NCBI RefSeq assembly: GCF_045689735.1
Contig: NZ_CP142685.1
Span: 1,736,001 to 1,800,000 of the forward strand
Reading direction: 5' to 3'
From: Halothiobacillus sp045689735
GTDB lineage: Bacteria; Pseudomonadota; Gammaproteobacteria; Halothiobacillales; Halothiobacillaceae
DNA length: 64,000 nucleotides
Shown here one piece after another: positions 28,094 to 37,141 of this stretch (its first letter is position 1; each line of letters begins with the position of its first letter). Position numbers and translations under genes: made by a program. The notes under the pieces are model-generated. The model saw only the letters and a list, made by a program, of their open reading frames with translations, was not told where the DNA came from and made no database searches.

Positions 28094-29404
28094 TTAATTT
28101 TGCCCACCTTGAAACGGCCCCCAGGCCGGATCGCGTACCTTGCCGCGAGCGAATTGTAAAGTCTGACTACCCACGCCATTGACCGGGCTAACTTTCAATA
28201 CCGACCCGCCACCAGACTGGCTGGCGTAGATCAGCATCGAGCCATTCGGCGCGAAACTCGGGCGCTCCTCGCTCCCGCCGTTACTGATATACCGCAGATC
28301 GTTGCCCCCACCATTGAGCGACTGCACCGCGACGCGGAACCCGCCACTGCCGCCCGCCAGAAGGGCGAGGGTTTTGCCATCCGGCGACACGGCCGCGCCC
28401 GCCGCATAAGAAAGACCGAAGGTCAGCCGCTGCGCCGATCCCCCCGCGAGGGATTGTTCAAAAATTTGCGGCGAGCCCGACCGATCGGAAGTAAACACCA
28501 GTGTTTGATTATCCGGCAGCCAGGCCGCTTCCGTATTGATCGAGCTGTCGTGCGTTACCTGAACCAGACTGCGGGTATCCAAATCGACCACATAGATATT
28601 CGGATTTTGGTATTTCGACAAGGTCAACGCGATCTTGTCGCCCTTGGGTGACCACGAGGGCGCACCGTTGATGCCCGGAAATTTGGTCAACTGATAGCGC
28701 TGGCCGGTTCGCAAATCCTGCACCCAAATCCCCGAACGGCGGCCTTCGAACGAGACATAGGCCAGCTTGGTGCCATCCGGCGACCAGGTCGGTGACATGA
28801 GCGGGAAACTGGAGGTGAGCACCGTCTGCGGATTCGCGCCATCCGAATCGGCCACTTCCAGCGTATAACTGCGCTTGCCACCCGGTGCATCCACTTCGGT
28901 GACATAGGCAATTTTCGTATCAAACGCGCCGCGCACGCCGGTGATCTCTTGGAAGATGATGTCGGCGATCCGATGCGCGATGCTGCGCGAGGCCGAAGCA
29001 GGCCCCGAAATTACTCGGCCCACCATTTGCTGACCATTGGCGACATTAAATAGATAAAACGACGCCTGATAGCCATTACCCGCCTGATCCACCTTGCCGA
29101 TCACCAAATACTGCGCTTTGGTGCTACGCCACTGATCAAACTGCACTTGATCCGGAGATGCGGGCTGACTCGGCATCGCTTCAACCGCCAAGGGGGCGAA
29201 TTGACCAGAGCGCGCCAGATCCGCGCGGATAATCGACCCCATATCCGTATTGGTGGTGGTCTGGAACGGCACGACCGCAATTGGCACACCGCTCTCCTGC
29301 CCGCCACTGATCACGATATTCAGATCGGCGCGCGCCGTGATCGGCAGCACGAACAAAATTACCCACACCACCCAAGACGGCATCCACCGTTGCCACGCAC
29401 GCAT
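28094..29404 (-). CDS. tolB: Tol-Pal system protein TolB
   Basis: A 436-residue periplasmic protein. After a signal peptide (cleavage near ARA-DL, about 26) follow an N-terminal alpha/beta domain and a six-bladed beta-propeller with repeating motifs such as SPTWSPDGTKLAYVSF, APSWSPKGDKIAL and AVSPDGKTLALL. TolB binds Pal and TolA and couples inner-membrane energy to outer-membrane constriction. It is in the usual place after tolA. No pal follows, so its main partner must be encoded elsewhere. Confidence 0.93.
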   Translation of the reverse strand: MRAWQRWMPSWVVWVILFVLPITARADLNIVISGGQESGVPIAVVPFQTTTNTDMGSIIRADLARSGQFAPLAVEAMPSQPASPDQVQFDQWRSTKAQYLVIGKVDQAGNGYQASFYLFNVANGQQMVGRVISGPASASRSIAHRIADIIFQEITGVRGAFDTKIAYVTEVDAPGGKRSYTLEVADSDGANPQTVLTSSFPLMSPTWSPDGTKLAYVSFEGRRSGIWVQDLRTGQRYQLTKFPGINGAPSWSPKGDKIALTLSKYQNPNIYVVDLDTRSLVQVTHDSSINTEAAWLPDNQTLVFTSDRSGSPQIFEQSLAGGSAQRLTFGLSYAAGAAVSPDGKTLALLAGGSGGFRVAVQSLNGGGNDLRYISNGGSEERPSFAPNGSMLIYASQSGGGSVLKVSPVNGVGSQTLQFARGKVRDPAWGPFQGGQN

Positions 29405-29443
29405 GATTATGACCTCACCAAAAATAACGGCTGACGACGCAAC

Positions 29444-30493
29444 TTATTGCGACGCCTTGAATTGGAAATTGATATTCGGCTGGAACAGGCTGGGATCAGA
29501 GGGCAGCGGCAAGGGCGAAGCGCTTTCAATCGCCTGTTTGACCGAGCGTTGGAATAACAGATCCCCATCGCACTGCAGCACTTTAACATTTAACACCGTG
29601 CCATCCTTCGCCTGGCTGATCGCAACATTGCACTGCCATTCCGGTTTCCAGCCCGGCGGCTTATACCACTGCGACAACACTTTTTGCTTGATGGCATTCG
29701 CATAGGCATCCAGAACCCCTTGCATCTGCTGCTGACGCAATTCGTTATTCAACTGCTGCTTGAGCGCATTCTCCCGCGCCTTCGCGGCGGCTTCTTGCGC
29801 GGCCTTCGCCTTGGCTGCCTTGTCCGCCGCCTCTTGTGCTGCTTTGGCCTTGGCCGCCTTGTCTGCCGCTTCTTTGGCCGCAGCCTCTTTGGCCGCATGC
29901 TCCGCCGCCGCCTTCACTTTTTCAGCCGCTGCCTGTTTCGCGGCCTGCTCGGCCTCAGCCTTGGCTTGCGCAGCCGCCTTCTGCGCGGCCGTCGCTTCTG
30001 CTTTTTCCTTCGCCGCCGCAGCCGCCGCAGCCTGTTTTTGCGCATCCGCTGCCGCAGCTTCCTGCTTCATTTTCTCCAACGCTTGCTTCTGCTCAGCCAA
30101 TGCCTGCTTTTGCTGCGCCTGCAACGCCTTGAGCTGCTGCTCCTGTTCCGCCGCCGCTTTTTGTTTCGCTTCGCGCGCGGCCTCCAGCTGCGCCAAACGC
30201 GCCTGTTCCGCCCGACGAGCCGCAGCGGCCTGCTCCGCTTCATGCTGTTGCTGCTTCAACGCCGCTGCACGCGCAGCATCCGCCTGTTGGATACGCTGCA
30301 TCTGCTGATCAATCGCCGATTGCGGCACCGATTGCGCCTGGATCGTCGCTGGTTCTGGCGTGGGTTTACCGGCCTGATCCGCCGGGTTGATGGCATCAAA
30401 GTGCAGCGACAGCACAATCGCCATAAGCAGCAACAGGTGCAACAAAATCGCGAGCGCGACCGAACCAGGCATACGCGCCAAGGCACGAAACAT
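29444..30493 (-). CDS. tolA: TolA, Ala/Lys/Gln-rich spacer protein
   Basis: A 349-residue protein with an N-terminal membrane helix (about 12-30). A long helical central domain of about 200 residues is built of A, K, E and Q, with short repeats such as AAKAKAAQEAADK appearing in tandem. The C-terminal domain (from LSQWYKPPGWKPEWQCNVAI) is globular. TolA spans the periplasm and links TolQR to TolB/CpoB. Low-complexity coding makes a long mirror-image frame on the other strand, which is not a gene. Preceded by tolR after 2 bases. Confidence 0.92.
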   Translation of the reverse strand: MFRALARMPGSVALAILLHLLLLMAIVLSLHFDAINPADQAGKPTPEPATIQAQSVPQSAIDQQMQRIQQADAARAAALKQQQHEAEQAAAARRAEQARLAQLEAAREAKQKAAAEQEQQLKALQAQQKQALAEQKQALEKMKQEAAAADAQKQAAAAAAAKEKAEATAAQKAAAQAKAEAEQAAKQAAAEKVKAAAEHAAKEAAAKEAADKAAKAKAAQEAADKAAKAKAAQEAAAKARENALKQQLNNELRQQQMQGVLDAYANAIKQKVLSQWYKPPGWKPEWQCNVAISQAKDGTVLNVKVLQCDGDLLFQRSVKQAIESASPLPLPSDPSLFQPNINFQFKASQ

Positions 30494-30495
30494 GA

Positions 30496-30939
30496 TTACT
30501 GCCCTCCGGCGGCGCGACCCGCAGGCTGATCTGTCACCAGACCCACCTTGTCAACATCGGCTTTTTGCAGGGCAACCAACGCATTGACGACCATTTGGTA
30601 ATTCGCTTCGCGATCCCCTTTGACCAGCACCGGAATTTTTGGATTCGCCTGGCGCATGGCCAGCACATAGGCCTGAATCTGCTCGATCGGTTGCTCGCCC
30701 ATCGGCGGTGCCGTTCCGCCCGATACGGTATACGCGCCTGTTTTGCTGACGGTAACGACGATGGGGACATCATTACTCTGGGGGAGCGCCTTGGCGGGTG
30801 CTTGCGGCGGCTTGACCTCCACCCCTTGCTGCAACATGGGCGCTGTCACCATAAAAATCACCAGCAGCACCAACATCACATCGATGTACGGCACCACATT
30901 GATTTCCGCCATGGAACGGCGAGCGCGGCGCGGCCTCAT
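30496..30939 (-). CDS. tolR: TolR, ExbD-family proton channel subunit
   Basis: A 147-residue protein with one transmembrane helix. The conserved aspartate lies in the motif NVVPYIDVMLVLLVIFMVTA. A periplasmic domain follows, with VSKTGAYTVSG and VLVKGDREANYQMVV. With TolQ it uses the proton gradient to drive TolA. It lies 3 bases after tolQ. Confidence 0.93.
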   Translation of the reverse strand: MRPRRARRSMAEINVVPYIDVMLVLLVIFMVTAPMLQQGVEVKPPQAPAKALPQSNDVPIVVTVSKTGAYTVSGGTAPPMGEQPIEQIQAYVLAMRQANPKIPVLVKGDREANYQMVVNALVALQKADVDKVGLVTDQPAGRAAGGQ

Positions 30940-30942
30940 CGC

Positions 30943-31620
30943 TTACTGCCCTCCGATCTGGCGCTGCAGCAAGCCGAGAAATTCGTCCGTAAACCGATCG
31001 TACCGAGCATACAAGTCATCGACTTGCTGAGAGTAGCGGTTGTAGGCAATCACCGCCGGAATCGCGGCGAACAAGCCCATCGCGGTGGCGATCAGGGCTT
31101 CAGCAATCGGCGGCGCCACGGTGGCCAGGGTGGCGTTTTGCGTGTTACCGAGATTCATAAAGGCGCTCATGATGCCCCACACCGTACCGAACAGCCCCAC
31201 ATACGGGCTGACCGAACCGATGGTGGCGAGCATCGGCAAGCCTTCTTCATAGGCGCTGATTTGCCGGTTGAGCGCAACCCGCATCGCACGCTCGACCCCC
31301 TCGATCAACTCGGCCGGGCTACGCGCTTCGACCTGACGCAAGCGCTTGAATTCACGAAATCCCGCCTCAAAAATCGCCTCTTGTCCCTCGCGTGGCCGAG
31401 CATCCCGGCTGATCCGGTCGTAAAAATCGTTCAGGCTGCCGCCACTCCAGAATCCTTCTTCAAACCGGTTGGCGCGGGCGCGCGCGCGTCGCAGCACCGC
31501 CGACTTGTGAAAAATCAGCGCCCAGGACGACACCGAGGCCAATACGAGGATGAGCAGCACCAGCTGCACAGGCAAACTCGCACCTAAAATCAGGTGCACT
31601 ACCGAGGGATCCGTACTCAC
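30943..31620 (-). CDS. tolQ: TolQ, ExbB/MotA-family proton channel subunit
   Basis: A 225-residue inner-membrane protein with three transmembrane helices (about 16-36, 130-155, 167-190). The family motifs LATIGSVSPYVGLFGTVWGI and ALIATAMGLFAAIPAVIAYN are intact, including the polar threonine and proline residues of the channel. First tol gene; its start overlaps the ybgC stop by four bases. Confidence 0.94.
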   Translation of the reverse strand: MSTDPSVVHLILGASLPVQLVLLILVLASVSSWALIFHKSAVLRRARARANRFEEGFWSGGSLNDFYDRISRDARPREGQEAIFEAGFREFKRLRQVEARSPAELIEGVERAMRVALNRQISAYEEGLPMLATIGSVSPYVGLFGTVWGIMSAFMNLGNTQNATLATVAPPIAEALIATAMGLFAAIPAVIAYNRYSQQVDDLYARYDRFTDEFLGLLQRQIGGQ

Positions 31621-32024
31621 AAAAAACAGCTCCGAAGCGCTTGAGGAATGGGTTTAGGTTTGAATCGTTCCGCATCGACACACACAATCTGAACCGCCGC
31701 CTCAGACATTAACCGTCGGTCGGAAGTTCGCAGTGCCTGCTGGGCGAAATCCATCGCCACCGCCGACTGCCGCAACAACTGGCAAGAAACACTGAGTGTC
31801 TCGTTGAATTTCGCTGCTTGCTTATATTCTACCTGTACCCGCGACACGACAAAAACAATCCCGAACTCGGCGCGCAATTGATCCTGCTCAAAACCCTGCG
31901 CGCGCAACCATTCGGTGCGGGCTCGTTCGAAAAACTTCAAGTAGTTGGCGTAGTAAACCACCCCGGCGGCATCGGTATCTTCGTAATAGATTCGAACCGG
32001 CCATTCAAACGGCAGATCGCTCAC
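31617..32024 (-). CDS. ybgC: Acyl-CoA thioesterase YbgC
   Basis: A 135-residue hotdog-fold thioesterase. The motif YYEDTDAAGVVYYANYLKFF contains the catalytic aspartate of the 4-hydroxybenzoyl-CoA thioesterase group. It acts on short or phospholipid-related acyl thioesters in the cytoplasm and is a standard first gene of tol operons. Its start overlaps the ruvB stop by four bases, fusing the ruv and tol transcription units. Confidence 0.92.
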   Translation of the reverse strand: MSDLPFEWPVRIYYEDTDAAGVVYYANYLKFFERARTEWLRAQGFEQDQLRAEFGIVFVVSRVQVEYKQAAKFNETLSVSCQLLRQSAVAMDFAQQALRTSDRRLMSEAAVQIVCVDAERFKPKPIPQALRSCFL

Positions 32025-33070
32025 TCGGCGGCCTCCGACAAAGGCAAGCTCGCTTGCCGCAGATCAAAACCCGCAGGCGGACGAAAACCGAAATGCGCAT
32101 AGGTTTGCGCCGTCGCCATCCGCCCCCGCGCGGTGCGGATCAAAAATCCCTGCTGGATCAAAAAGGGTTCCAACACATCTTCGATGGTGTCGCGCGCTTC
32201 ACCGATTGCCGCCGCCAGATTATCGAGCCCCACCGGGCCACCATCGAATTTCTCGATCAGCGCCCGCAGCAGCCGATGATCCTGGTGATCGAGCCCCTGG
32301 GCATCAACCTTGAGCATATCCAGCGCCGCCGCCGCGACTGCAGCACGCACCACGCCATCCGCCCTGACCTCGGCATAGTCGCGCACCCGACGCAACAGAC
32401 GATTGGCGATCCGGGGGGTACCACGGGCACGGCGGGCAATTTCGAGCGCCCCGGAATCGTCCATCTCCACCCCCAAAAGCCGGGCAGAACGCCGGACGAT
32501 GGTCGCCAGATCGGCCACGCCATAAAACTCCAGCCGCTGAATGATGCCAAAGCGATCCCGCAGCGGATTCGTCAACATTCCGGCGCGGGTCGTGGCGCCC
32601 ACCAGGGTGAATGGCGGCAGATCCAGCTTGATCGAACGCGCCGCCGGCCCCTCGCCGATCATGATGTCGATCTGATAATCCTCCATCGCCGGGTAGAGAA
32701 TTTCTTCGACGACCGGCGAGAGACGATGAATTTCATCGATGAACAGCACATCACCCGGTTCGAGGTTGGTCAGCAAGGCGGCGAGATCGCCCGGGCGCTC
32801 CAGCACGGGCCCCGAGGTTTGCCGCAACGAAGCGCCCATTTCTTGCGCGATAATGTGGGCAAGGGTTGTTTTCCCCAGCCCCGGCGGCCCGAAAATCAAG
32901 AGATGATCCAGGGCTTCGGCGCGCGCGCGCGCAGCAGGAATGAAAATTTCCAGCTGCTCCCGCACCGTCGGCTGGCCAATGTATTCGCTCAGCGATTTTG
33001 GCCGAATCGCCCGATCGAGCGCCTCTTCCCCGCGCTCCGTCGCCGCCGAGATCAAACGGGCGTCATCCAT
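32021..33070 (-). CDS. ruvB: Holliday junction helicase RuvB
   Basis: A 349-residue AAA+ motor that branch-migrates Holliday junctions with RuvA. Walker A GPPGLGKTTLAHIIA, Walker B VLFIDEIHRLS, sensor 1 LVGATTRAGML and the C-terminal winged helix (FLIRTARGRMAT) are intact. It overlaps the ruvA end by 8 bases. Confidence 0.96.
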   Translation of the reverse strand: MDDARLISAATERGEEALDRAIRPKSLSEYIGQPTVREQLEIFIPAARARAEALDHLLIFGPPGLGKTTLAHIIAQEMGASLRQTSGPVLERPGDLAALLTNLEPGDVLFIDEIHRLSPVVEEILYPAMEDYQIDIMIGEGPAARSIKLDLPPFTLVGATTRAGMLTNPLRDRFGIIQRLEFYGVADLATIVRRSARLLGVEMDDSGALEIARRARGTPRIANRLLRRVRDYAEVRADGVVRAAVAAAALDMLKVDAQGLDHQDHRLLRALIEKFDGGPVGLDNLAAAIGEARDTIEDVLEPFLIQQGFLIRTARGRMATAQTYAHFGFRPPAGFDLRQASLPLSEAAE

Positions 33071-33674
33071 TGGTCTTCACCGTGCTTTTCAAGGCGGCTC
33101 GAATCAGGGCATTGACCTCTAGGGTTTCGTTGTCCGGCACCGCCCGCACCATGCGCGTTGCCTCGGCCGGTTTGTAGCCCAACACTTCGAGCGCGGCGAT
33201 CGCCTCACCCACCGGCGACTGTCCGTGTGCCACCGCCCCGCTGCGGAGCCCCGTCGCCGGCGCGGCGACGCCCTCCGCCAGGCGGTCTTTCAAATCCAGC
33301 ACCAGCCGCTCGGCCGTTTTGCGCCCCACGCCGGGCAATCGAATCAACGCGGCCAAGTCATTACGGGTAATCGCCTCGACAAACTCGCGGGTACTCATGC
33401 CCGAAAGAATCGCCAAGGCCAGTTTGGCCCCCACCCCCGTGACCCGCAGCAATTCCCGAAACAGGCGTCGTTCGTCTTCTCGCAAAAACCCAAACAACAA
33501 AAAGGCGTCTTCCCGCACGATCGTGTGAATGAGCAGCGTCACGGGCTGCCCCGTCGCGGGCAGATCGAATATTGTGGAAAGCGGGGCTTCCACTTCATAG
33601 CCCACGCCGTGCACATCGACCAGCAACATCGTGGGTTGCTTGCTGACCAGGTTGCCCTGCAACCGACCAATCAT
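33063..33674 (-). CDS. ruvA: Holliday junction DNA-binding protein RuvA
   Basis: A 203-residue protein that binds four-way junctions as a tetramer and loads RuvB. It starts MIGRLQGNLV and has the OB fold (LLVDVHGVGYEV) followed by helix-hairpin-helix motifs (LLRVTGVGAKLALAI and LIRLPGVGRKTAERLVLDL). The C-terminal domain III carries ALEVLGYKPAEA. The ATG at 33674 overlaps ruvC by four bases; the frame is open far upstream but that part lies inside ruvC. Confidence 0.95.
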   Translation of the reverse strand: MIGRLQGNLVSKQPTMLLVDVHGVGYEVEAPLSTIFDLPATGQPVTLLIHTIVREDAFLLFGFLREDERRLFRELLRVTGVGAKLALAILSGMSTREFVEAITRNDLAALIRLPGVGRKTAERLVLDLKDRLAEGVAAPATGLRSGAVAHGQSPVGEAIAALEVLGYKPAEATRMVRAVPDNETLEVNALIRAALKSTVKTNG

Positions 33675-34300
33675 GATGTTCCTCCTGTCCGTTTGCGCGC
33701 CCGTTCCAGCGCCACTTCGGTCCAGGCCGCCTCTCCGCTGCGCCGCCGGTGACGGGTTTGCGCCATCTGGCGCAGTAATTCCGCCTTGGCTGGAGCCAAT
33801 TCGGCCTGCTCCGCCACGGCGAATGATCGGCGTCGAAATAAGTGGCATAAAGCAATGGCTGCGGCATCGGTTGCATCCTTGGATGGCACCGTCGATAACG
33901 ACAGCAGTCGGCACACCATGTGCGCGACCTGAACTTTATCGGCTCGACCGGTACCCACCACCGCCTGTTTGACGACCGCAGGCATGTATTCATGCACACT
34001 CAGCCCATGCCGAACGGCAGACGCGATCACGACACCCCGCGCCTGCGCGAGCTTCAAAGACGACTCAGGACTGCGATACATAAAAATTTGCTCGATGGCG
34101 AGCTCAGCCGGACGATGCGCTTCGATCCATTGATCCAGCACCAGGGAAATGGCGCCCAATCGCTGGGCGAAGTTGCCCCGTGCCGCCAGCGCGACACTGT
34201 CGATGGCGACTGCCTGCGGCGCCGATGGCTGCGCATCGATGACCGCAATGCCCAGGTTCACCGAACCCGGATCGATGCCCAAAATGCGCAACGCGGTCAT
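33671..34300 (-). CDS. ruvC: Holliday junction resolvase RuvC
   Basis: A 209-residue endonuclease that cuts Holliday junctions. The acidic residues of the catalytic site lie in ILGIDPGSVNLG, LAIEQIFMYRS and SKDATDAAAIALCH. It is longer than the Escherichia coli protein (173) owing to a C-terminal basic tail. First gene of the ruvC-ruvA-ruvB set, followed without a break by ybgC-tol. The upstream gene is a Bcr-type exporter on the same strand, 84 bases away. Confidence 0.94.
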   Translation of the reverse strand: MTALRILGIDPGSVNLGIAVIDAQPSAPQAVAIDSVALAARGNFAQRLGAISLVLDQWIEAHRPAELAIEQIFMYRSPESSLKLAQARGVVIASAVRHGLSVHEYMPAVVKQAVVGTGRADKVQVAHMVCRLLSLSTVPSKDATDAAAIALCHLFRRRSFAVAEQAELAPAKAELLRQMAQTRHRRRSGEAAWTEVALERARKRTGGTS

Positions 34301-34384
34301 ACCGCACGCCCCCGTGGCGCAACACAGCCGGCGCGGATTGACTCTCGATAAAAATTCACGAACGGATTCATAGCCCGCATGGTA

Positions 34385-35641
34385 TCAGGGATGTGCCGCC
34401 CGTTCGCTCGCCCAATCCAACTGCGGCGCATGACGAGACCACCAACCATACAGCAGTGCAGCGAGCAGCCACATCGCCACCATCCCCAGCGCCAACCAGA
34501 GTAAGTGCTGCGCCAATACCGCAACGCAAAATCCAGACACTACCCCCGCCAGCATCATCTGCATAAACCCTTGCACGGCAGAACCCAATCCGCGCTGGGT
34601 CGGCAAATAATCGAGCCCCATCAGATTCAGCGAAGGCATGGCCGTGGACATTCCCATGGCATACAACAAAATCGGGGCGACGATCCAGATCACTGCTTGC
34701 TCACCCGGAGCGGTGTTGAGCACACCGCTGAGGTTGATGGCAAGATTCAAAAACGCCCCCAAGGCGCTGACCATCAAACCAACCCAGACGCTGTGACGCG
34801 GCGCCAGACGGGTGGCCAGTGCATTGCTGATCCGGCTACCGAGCATCAACCCCAGCACCACCGGGACAAAAAATTTCCAGAAGTCGGTCGGCGACTGATG
34901 CAAGTGCGCGAGCAACACCACCGGCGCGGCCGCGATATACAAAAACATCCCCGCGAACAGCAACGCAAAAACCAGGGTCAATGCCACGAACGGCGCATGA
35001 CACAACGCACGCGCATAACTCTGCAGAATGAAATGGGGTGCCATGGATTGGCGGCGATCTGGCGTCACGGTTTCCGGCATGAATCGCAACACCCCCATCA
35101 GCAGGATTGCTGCAAAAACCGCCAAAAACCAGAACACCGACCGCCAGCCAAACGCCGCTGCCAGCCAGCCACCAATCACGGGCGCGATCGCCGGTGCCAT
35201 GGCGAACACCAGGGTCACATTCGACATCACCTTTTGCGCCCGCGCGCCGGAAAAAAGATCACGCACCAAGGCACGACCAATCACGACCCCAGCACCCGCG
35301 GCAACACCTTGGCCGATACGCGCCCAAATCAACTCGGTGAGATCGCGCGCCAAGGCCGCACCAACCGAGGCGACGGCATAGACCAACAAGGCGACAAGCA
35401 CCATCCGTCGTCGCCCCCAGGCATCCGAGAGCGGGCCATGCACCAGCATCATCCCGCCGAAAAACCACAGATACAGGCTCAAAGTGTGCTGCATCGCGGC
35501 CTGATCCACGCCAAACTCGGTCGCAATCGCGCCGAAGGAAGGCAAATACGCATCGACCGTAAACGGCGCGATCATCAGCAGGCTCGCCACCAACGGTACG
35601 ATCAGCCACGCCGGTTCGTCTTGAGCCTCGACGAAGCGCAC
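34385..35641 (-). CDS. Bcr/CflA-family MFS multidrug efflux transporter
   Basis: A 418-residue protein with twelve hydrophobic segments. The MFS loop motif GPLSDAWGRRRMVLVAL lies between helices 2 and 3. IAPFTVDAYLPSFGAIATEF near the N-terminus is typical of the Bcr/CflA group, which exports drugs such as bicyclomycin, chloramphenicol or sulfonamides by proton antiport. The start is a GTG at 35641 with AAGG 8 bases upstream. It follows trpG on the same strand, 33 bases away. The natural substrate is not known. Confidence 0.85.
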   Translation of the reverse strand: MRFVEAQDEPAWLIVPLVASLLMIAPFTVDAYLPSFGAIATEFGVDQAAMQHTLSLYLWFFGGMMLVHGPLSDAWGRRRMVLVALLVYAVASVGAALARDLTELIWARIGQGVAAGAGVVIGRALVRDLFSGARAQKVMSNVTLVFAMAPAIAPVIGGWLAAAFGWRSVFWFLAVFAAILLMGVLRFMPETVTPDRRQSMAPHFILQSYARALCHAPFVALTLVFALLFAGMFLYIAAAPVVLLAHLHQSPTDFWKFFVPVVLGLMLGSRISNALATRLAPRHSVWVGLMVSALGAFLNLAINLSGVLNTAPGEQAVIWIVAPILLYAMGMSTAMPSLNLMGLDYLPTQRGLGSAVQGFMQMMLAGVVSGFCVAVLAQHLLWLALGMVAMWLLAALLYGWWSRHAPQLDWASERAAHP

Positions 35642-35674
35642 CTCAGCGGCCTTTCACAGGGGCATCACAACGCG

Positions 35675-36283
35675 TCATGCTGGCACGGGGGCGCGTACCG
35701 CGGATCTGTTGGCCAAAAAGGTTTTCAACTGCTGATGACCGTGCTCGGTCAAGATGGATTCCGGGTGAAACTGCACCCCTTCGATCACGAAATCCCGGTG
35801 ACGCAGCCCCATGATTTCGTCGAAACTGCCATCGGCGTGCTGCGTCCAGGCTGTGATCTCCAGCACCGGCGGCAAACTCGCCCGCTCCACCACCAGGGAA
35901 TGGTAGCGCGTGGCCTCAAACGGATTCGGCAGGCCGGCAAATACCCCCGCCCCGCGATGAAAAATCGGCGACACTTTGCCGTGCATCACTTCCTTGGCGC
36001 GAATCACTCGCCCCCCGAATGCCTGACCAATCGCCTGATGCCCCAGGCAAACGCCGAACATGGGAATCTTGCCAGCAAAGGCATGTAGCACCTCAATCGA
36101 CACCCCCGCCTCCGACGGCGAGCACGGCCCCGGGGAAATCACGATATGCGAGGGCGCCCGGGCGGCAATCTCCGCGACGGTGACCTGATCATTCCTCGCC
36201 ACCCAGACCTCCTGCCCCAACTCGCCCAGATATTGCACGAGGTTGAAGGTAAAGGAATCGTAGTTATCGAGCATCAGCACCAT
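35675..36283 (-). CDS. Anthranilate/aminodeoxychorismate synthase glutaminase subunit
   Basis: A 202-residue class I glutamine amidotransferase. The nucleophile cysteine is in MFGVCLGHQAIGQA, and the His-Glu pair is in GVQFHPESILTEHG. NYDSFTFNLVQYL and SPGPCSPSEAG are TrpG/PabA signatures. It delivers ammonia to TrpE (tryptophan) or PabB (folate); many bacteria use one protein for both. trpE, trpD and pabB are not adjacent here, so the name stays open between trpG and pabA. It lies 36 bases after cysQ. Confidence 0.9.
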   Translation of the reverse strand: MVLMLDNYDSFTFNLVQYLGELGQEVWVARNDQVTVAEIAARAPSHIVISPGPCSPSEAGVSIEVLHAFAGKIPMFGVCLGHQAIGQAFGGRVIRAKEVMHGKVSPIFHRGAGVFAGLPNPFEATRYHSLVVERASLPPVLEITAWTQHADGSFDEIMGLRHRDFVIEGVQFHPESILTEHGHQQLKTFLANRSAVRAPVPA

Positions 36284-36319
36284 AGCGGCGCCTCCTTAGA
36301 AAAAACCGGGTCGGTCGGC

Positions 36320-37141
36320 TCAGCCCGCACAGGATGCGGCAGACAAATCGGCCATCACCGCCCTGGGCAACGGCAACGCCGCGCCGAACGCGACAAAACA
36401 GGGGTTGAGAATAGATTCTTTGTGATTGTAGCCCAAGCGCTGTCCCGTCAAGTCCTGCAGGCATCCCCCGGCAGATTCGAGCACACACTGCGATGCGGCG
36501 GTATCCCATTCGGATGTCGGGCCGAAGCGTGGGTATAAATCGGCTTCGCCTGCGGCGACAAGGCAGGTTTTCAGTGCGCTCCCGCAACGGATGATCTCGA
36601 CCGAGCCAAGTGCCTCGATCAATGCCTGCTCTTTTTTGCTGCCGTGGGATCGGCTCAGCGCCAGTGTCGGAATACTCGGGGGTGTCCGCACGACGAGCGC
36701 CTCGACCCGACCATCCGGATGGAACCGCCAACTGCCCACCCCTCGAACACCGGCATATTCGACAGCCAGCGCCGGAGCGTACACGACCCCCAGCACGGGC
36801 TCATGCTGATCGATCAGGGCGATATTGACCGAAAATTCGCCATTGCGTTTGACGAATTCGCGCGTGCCATCGAGCGGATCGACCAGCCAATAACGCGACC
36901 ATTGCCGACGCACGGCCCAGTCGGGCAGGCCGCCTTCTTCGGTCAGCACGGGAATGTCGGGCGTCAACGCCGCAAGCCCCGCTACGATCGTGCGGTGCGC
37001 CGCGAGATCGGCCTCCGTCACCGGTGAATCATCGGCCTTATGCTCGATGGCGAATTCCCCCGCATACACCTGCATGATGGCATCACCAGCCGCCCGAGCA
37101 ATCGCCCGGACGGGCTCGCGCCAACGCATCCACTCACTCAT
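36320..37141 (-). CDS. cysQ: 3'(2'),5'-bisphosphate nucleotidase CysQ
   Basis: A 273-residue inositol-monophosphatase-fold enzyme that removes the 3' phosphate of PAP, the by-product of sulfate assimilation. Metal-site motifs LTEEGGLPDW, YWLVDPLDGTREFVKRNGEF and SEWDTAASQCVLESAGG are intact. The ATG at 37141 overlaps the nudE end by 8 bases. nudE-cysQ pairing is common in gammaproteobacteria. Confidence 0.9.
   Translation of the reverse strand: MSEWMRWREPVRAIARAAGDAIMQVYAGEFAIEHKADDSPVTEADLAAHRTIVAGLAALTPDIPVLTEEGGLPDWAVRRQWSRYWLVDPLDGTREFVKRNGEFSVNIALIDQHEPVLGVVYAPALAVEYAGVRGVGSWRFHPDGRVEALVVRTPPSIPTLALSRSHGSKKEQALIEALGSVEIIRCGSALKTCLVAAGEADLYPRFGPTSEWDTAASQCVLESAGGCLQDLTGQRLGYNHKESILNPCFVAFGAALPLPRAVMADLSAASCAG

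Noticed and set aside
29684..30529. Leu/Arg-rich or Ala/Cys-rich long frames opposite tolA
   Set aside because: They arise from the repetitive Ala/Lys codons of tolA and have no gene-like features.
32054..33115. A 353-codon plus-strand frame opposite ruvB
   Set aside because: Entirely antisense to ruvB with an unlikely composition; no ribosome site or motif.
34505..36088. A 527-codon plus-strand frame opposite the Bcr transporter and trpG
   Set aside because: Its product is rich in His, Arg and Gln with no family motif. It is the mirror image of two well-supported genes in GC-rich DNA.
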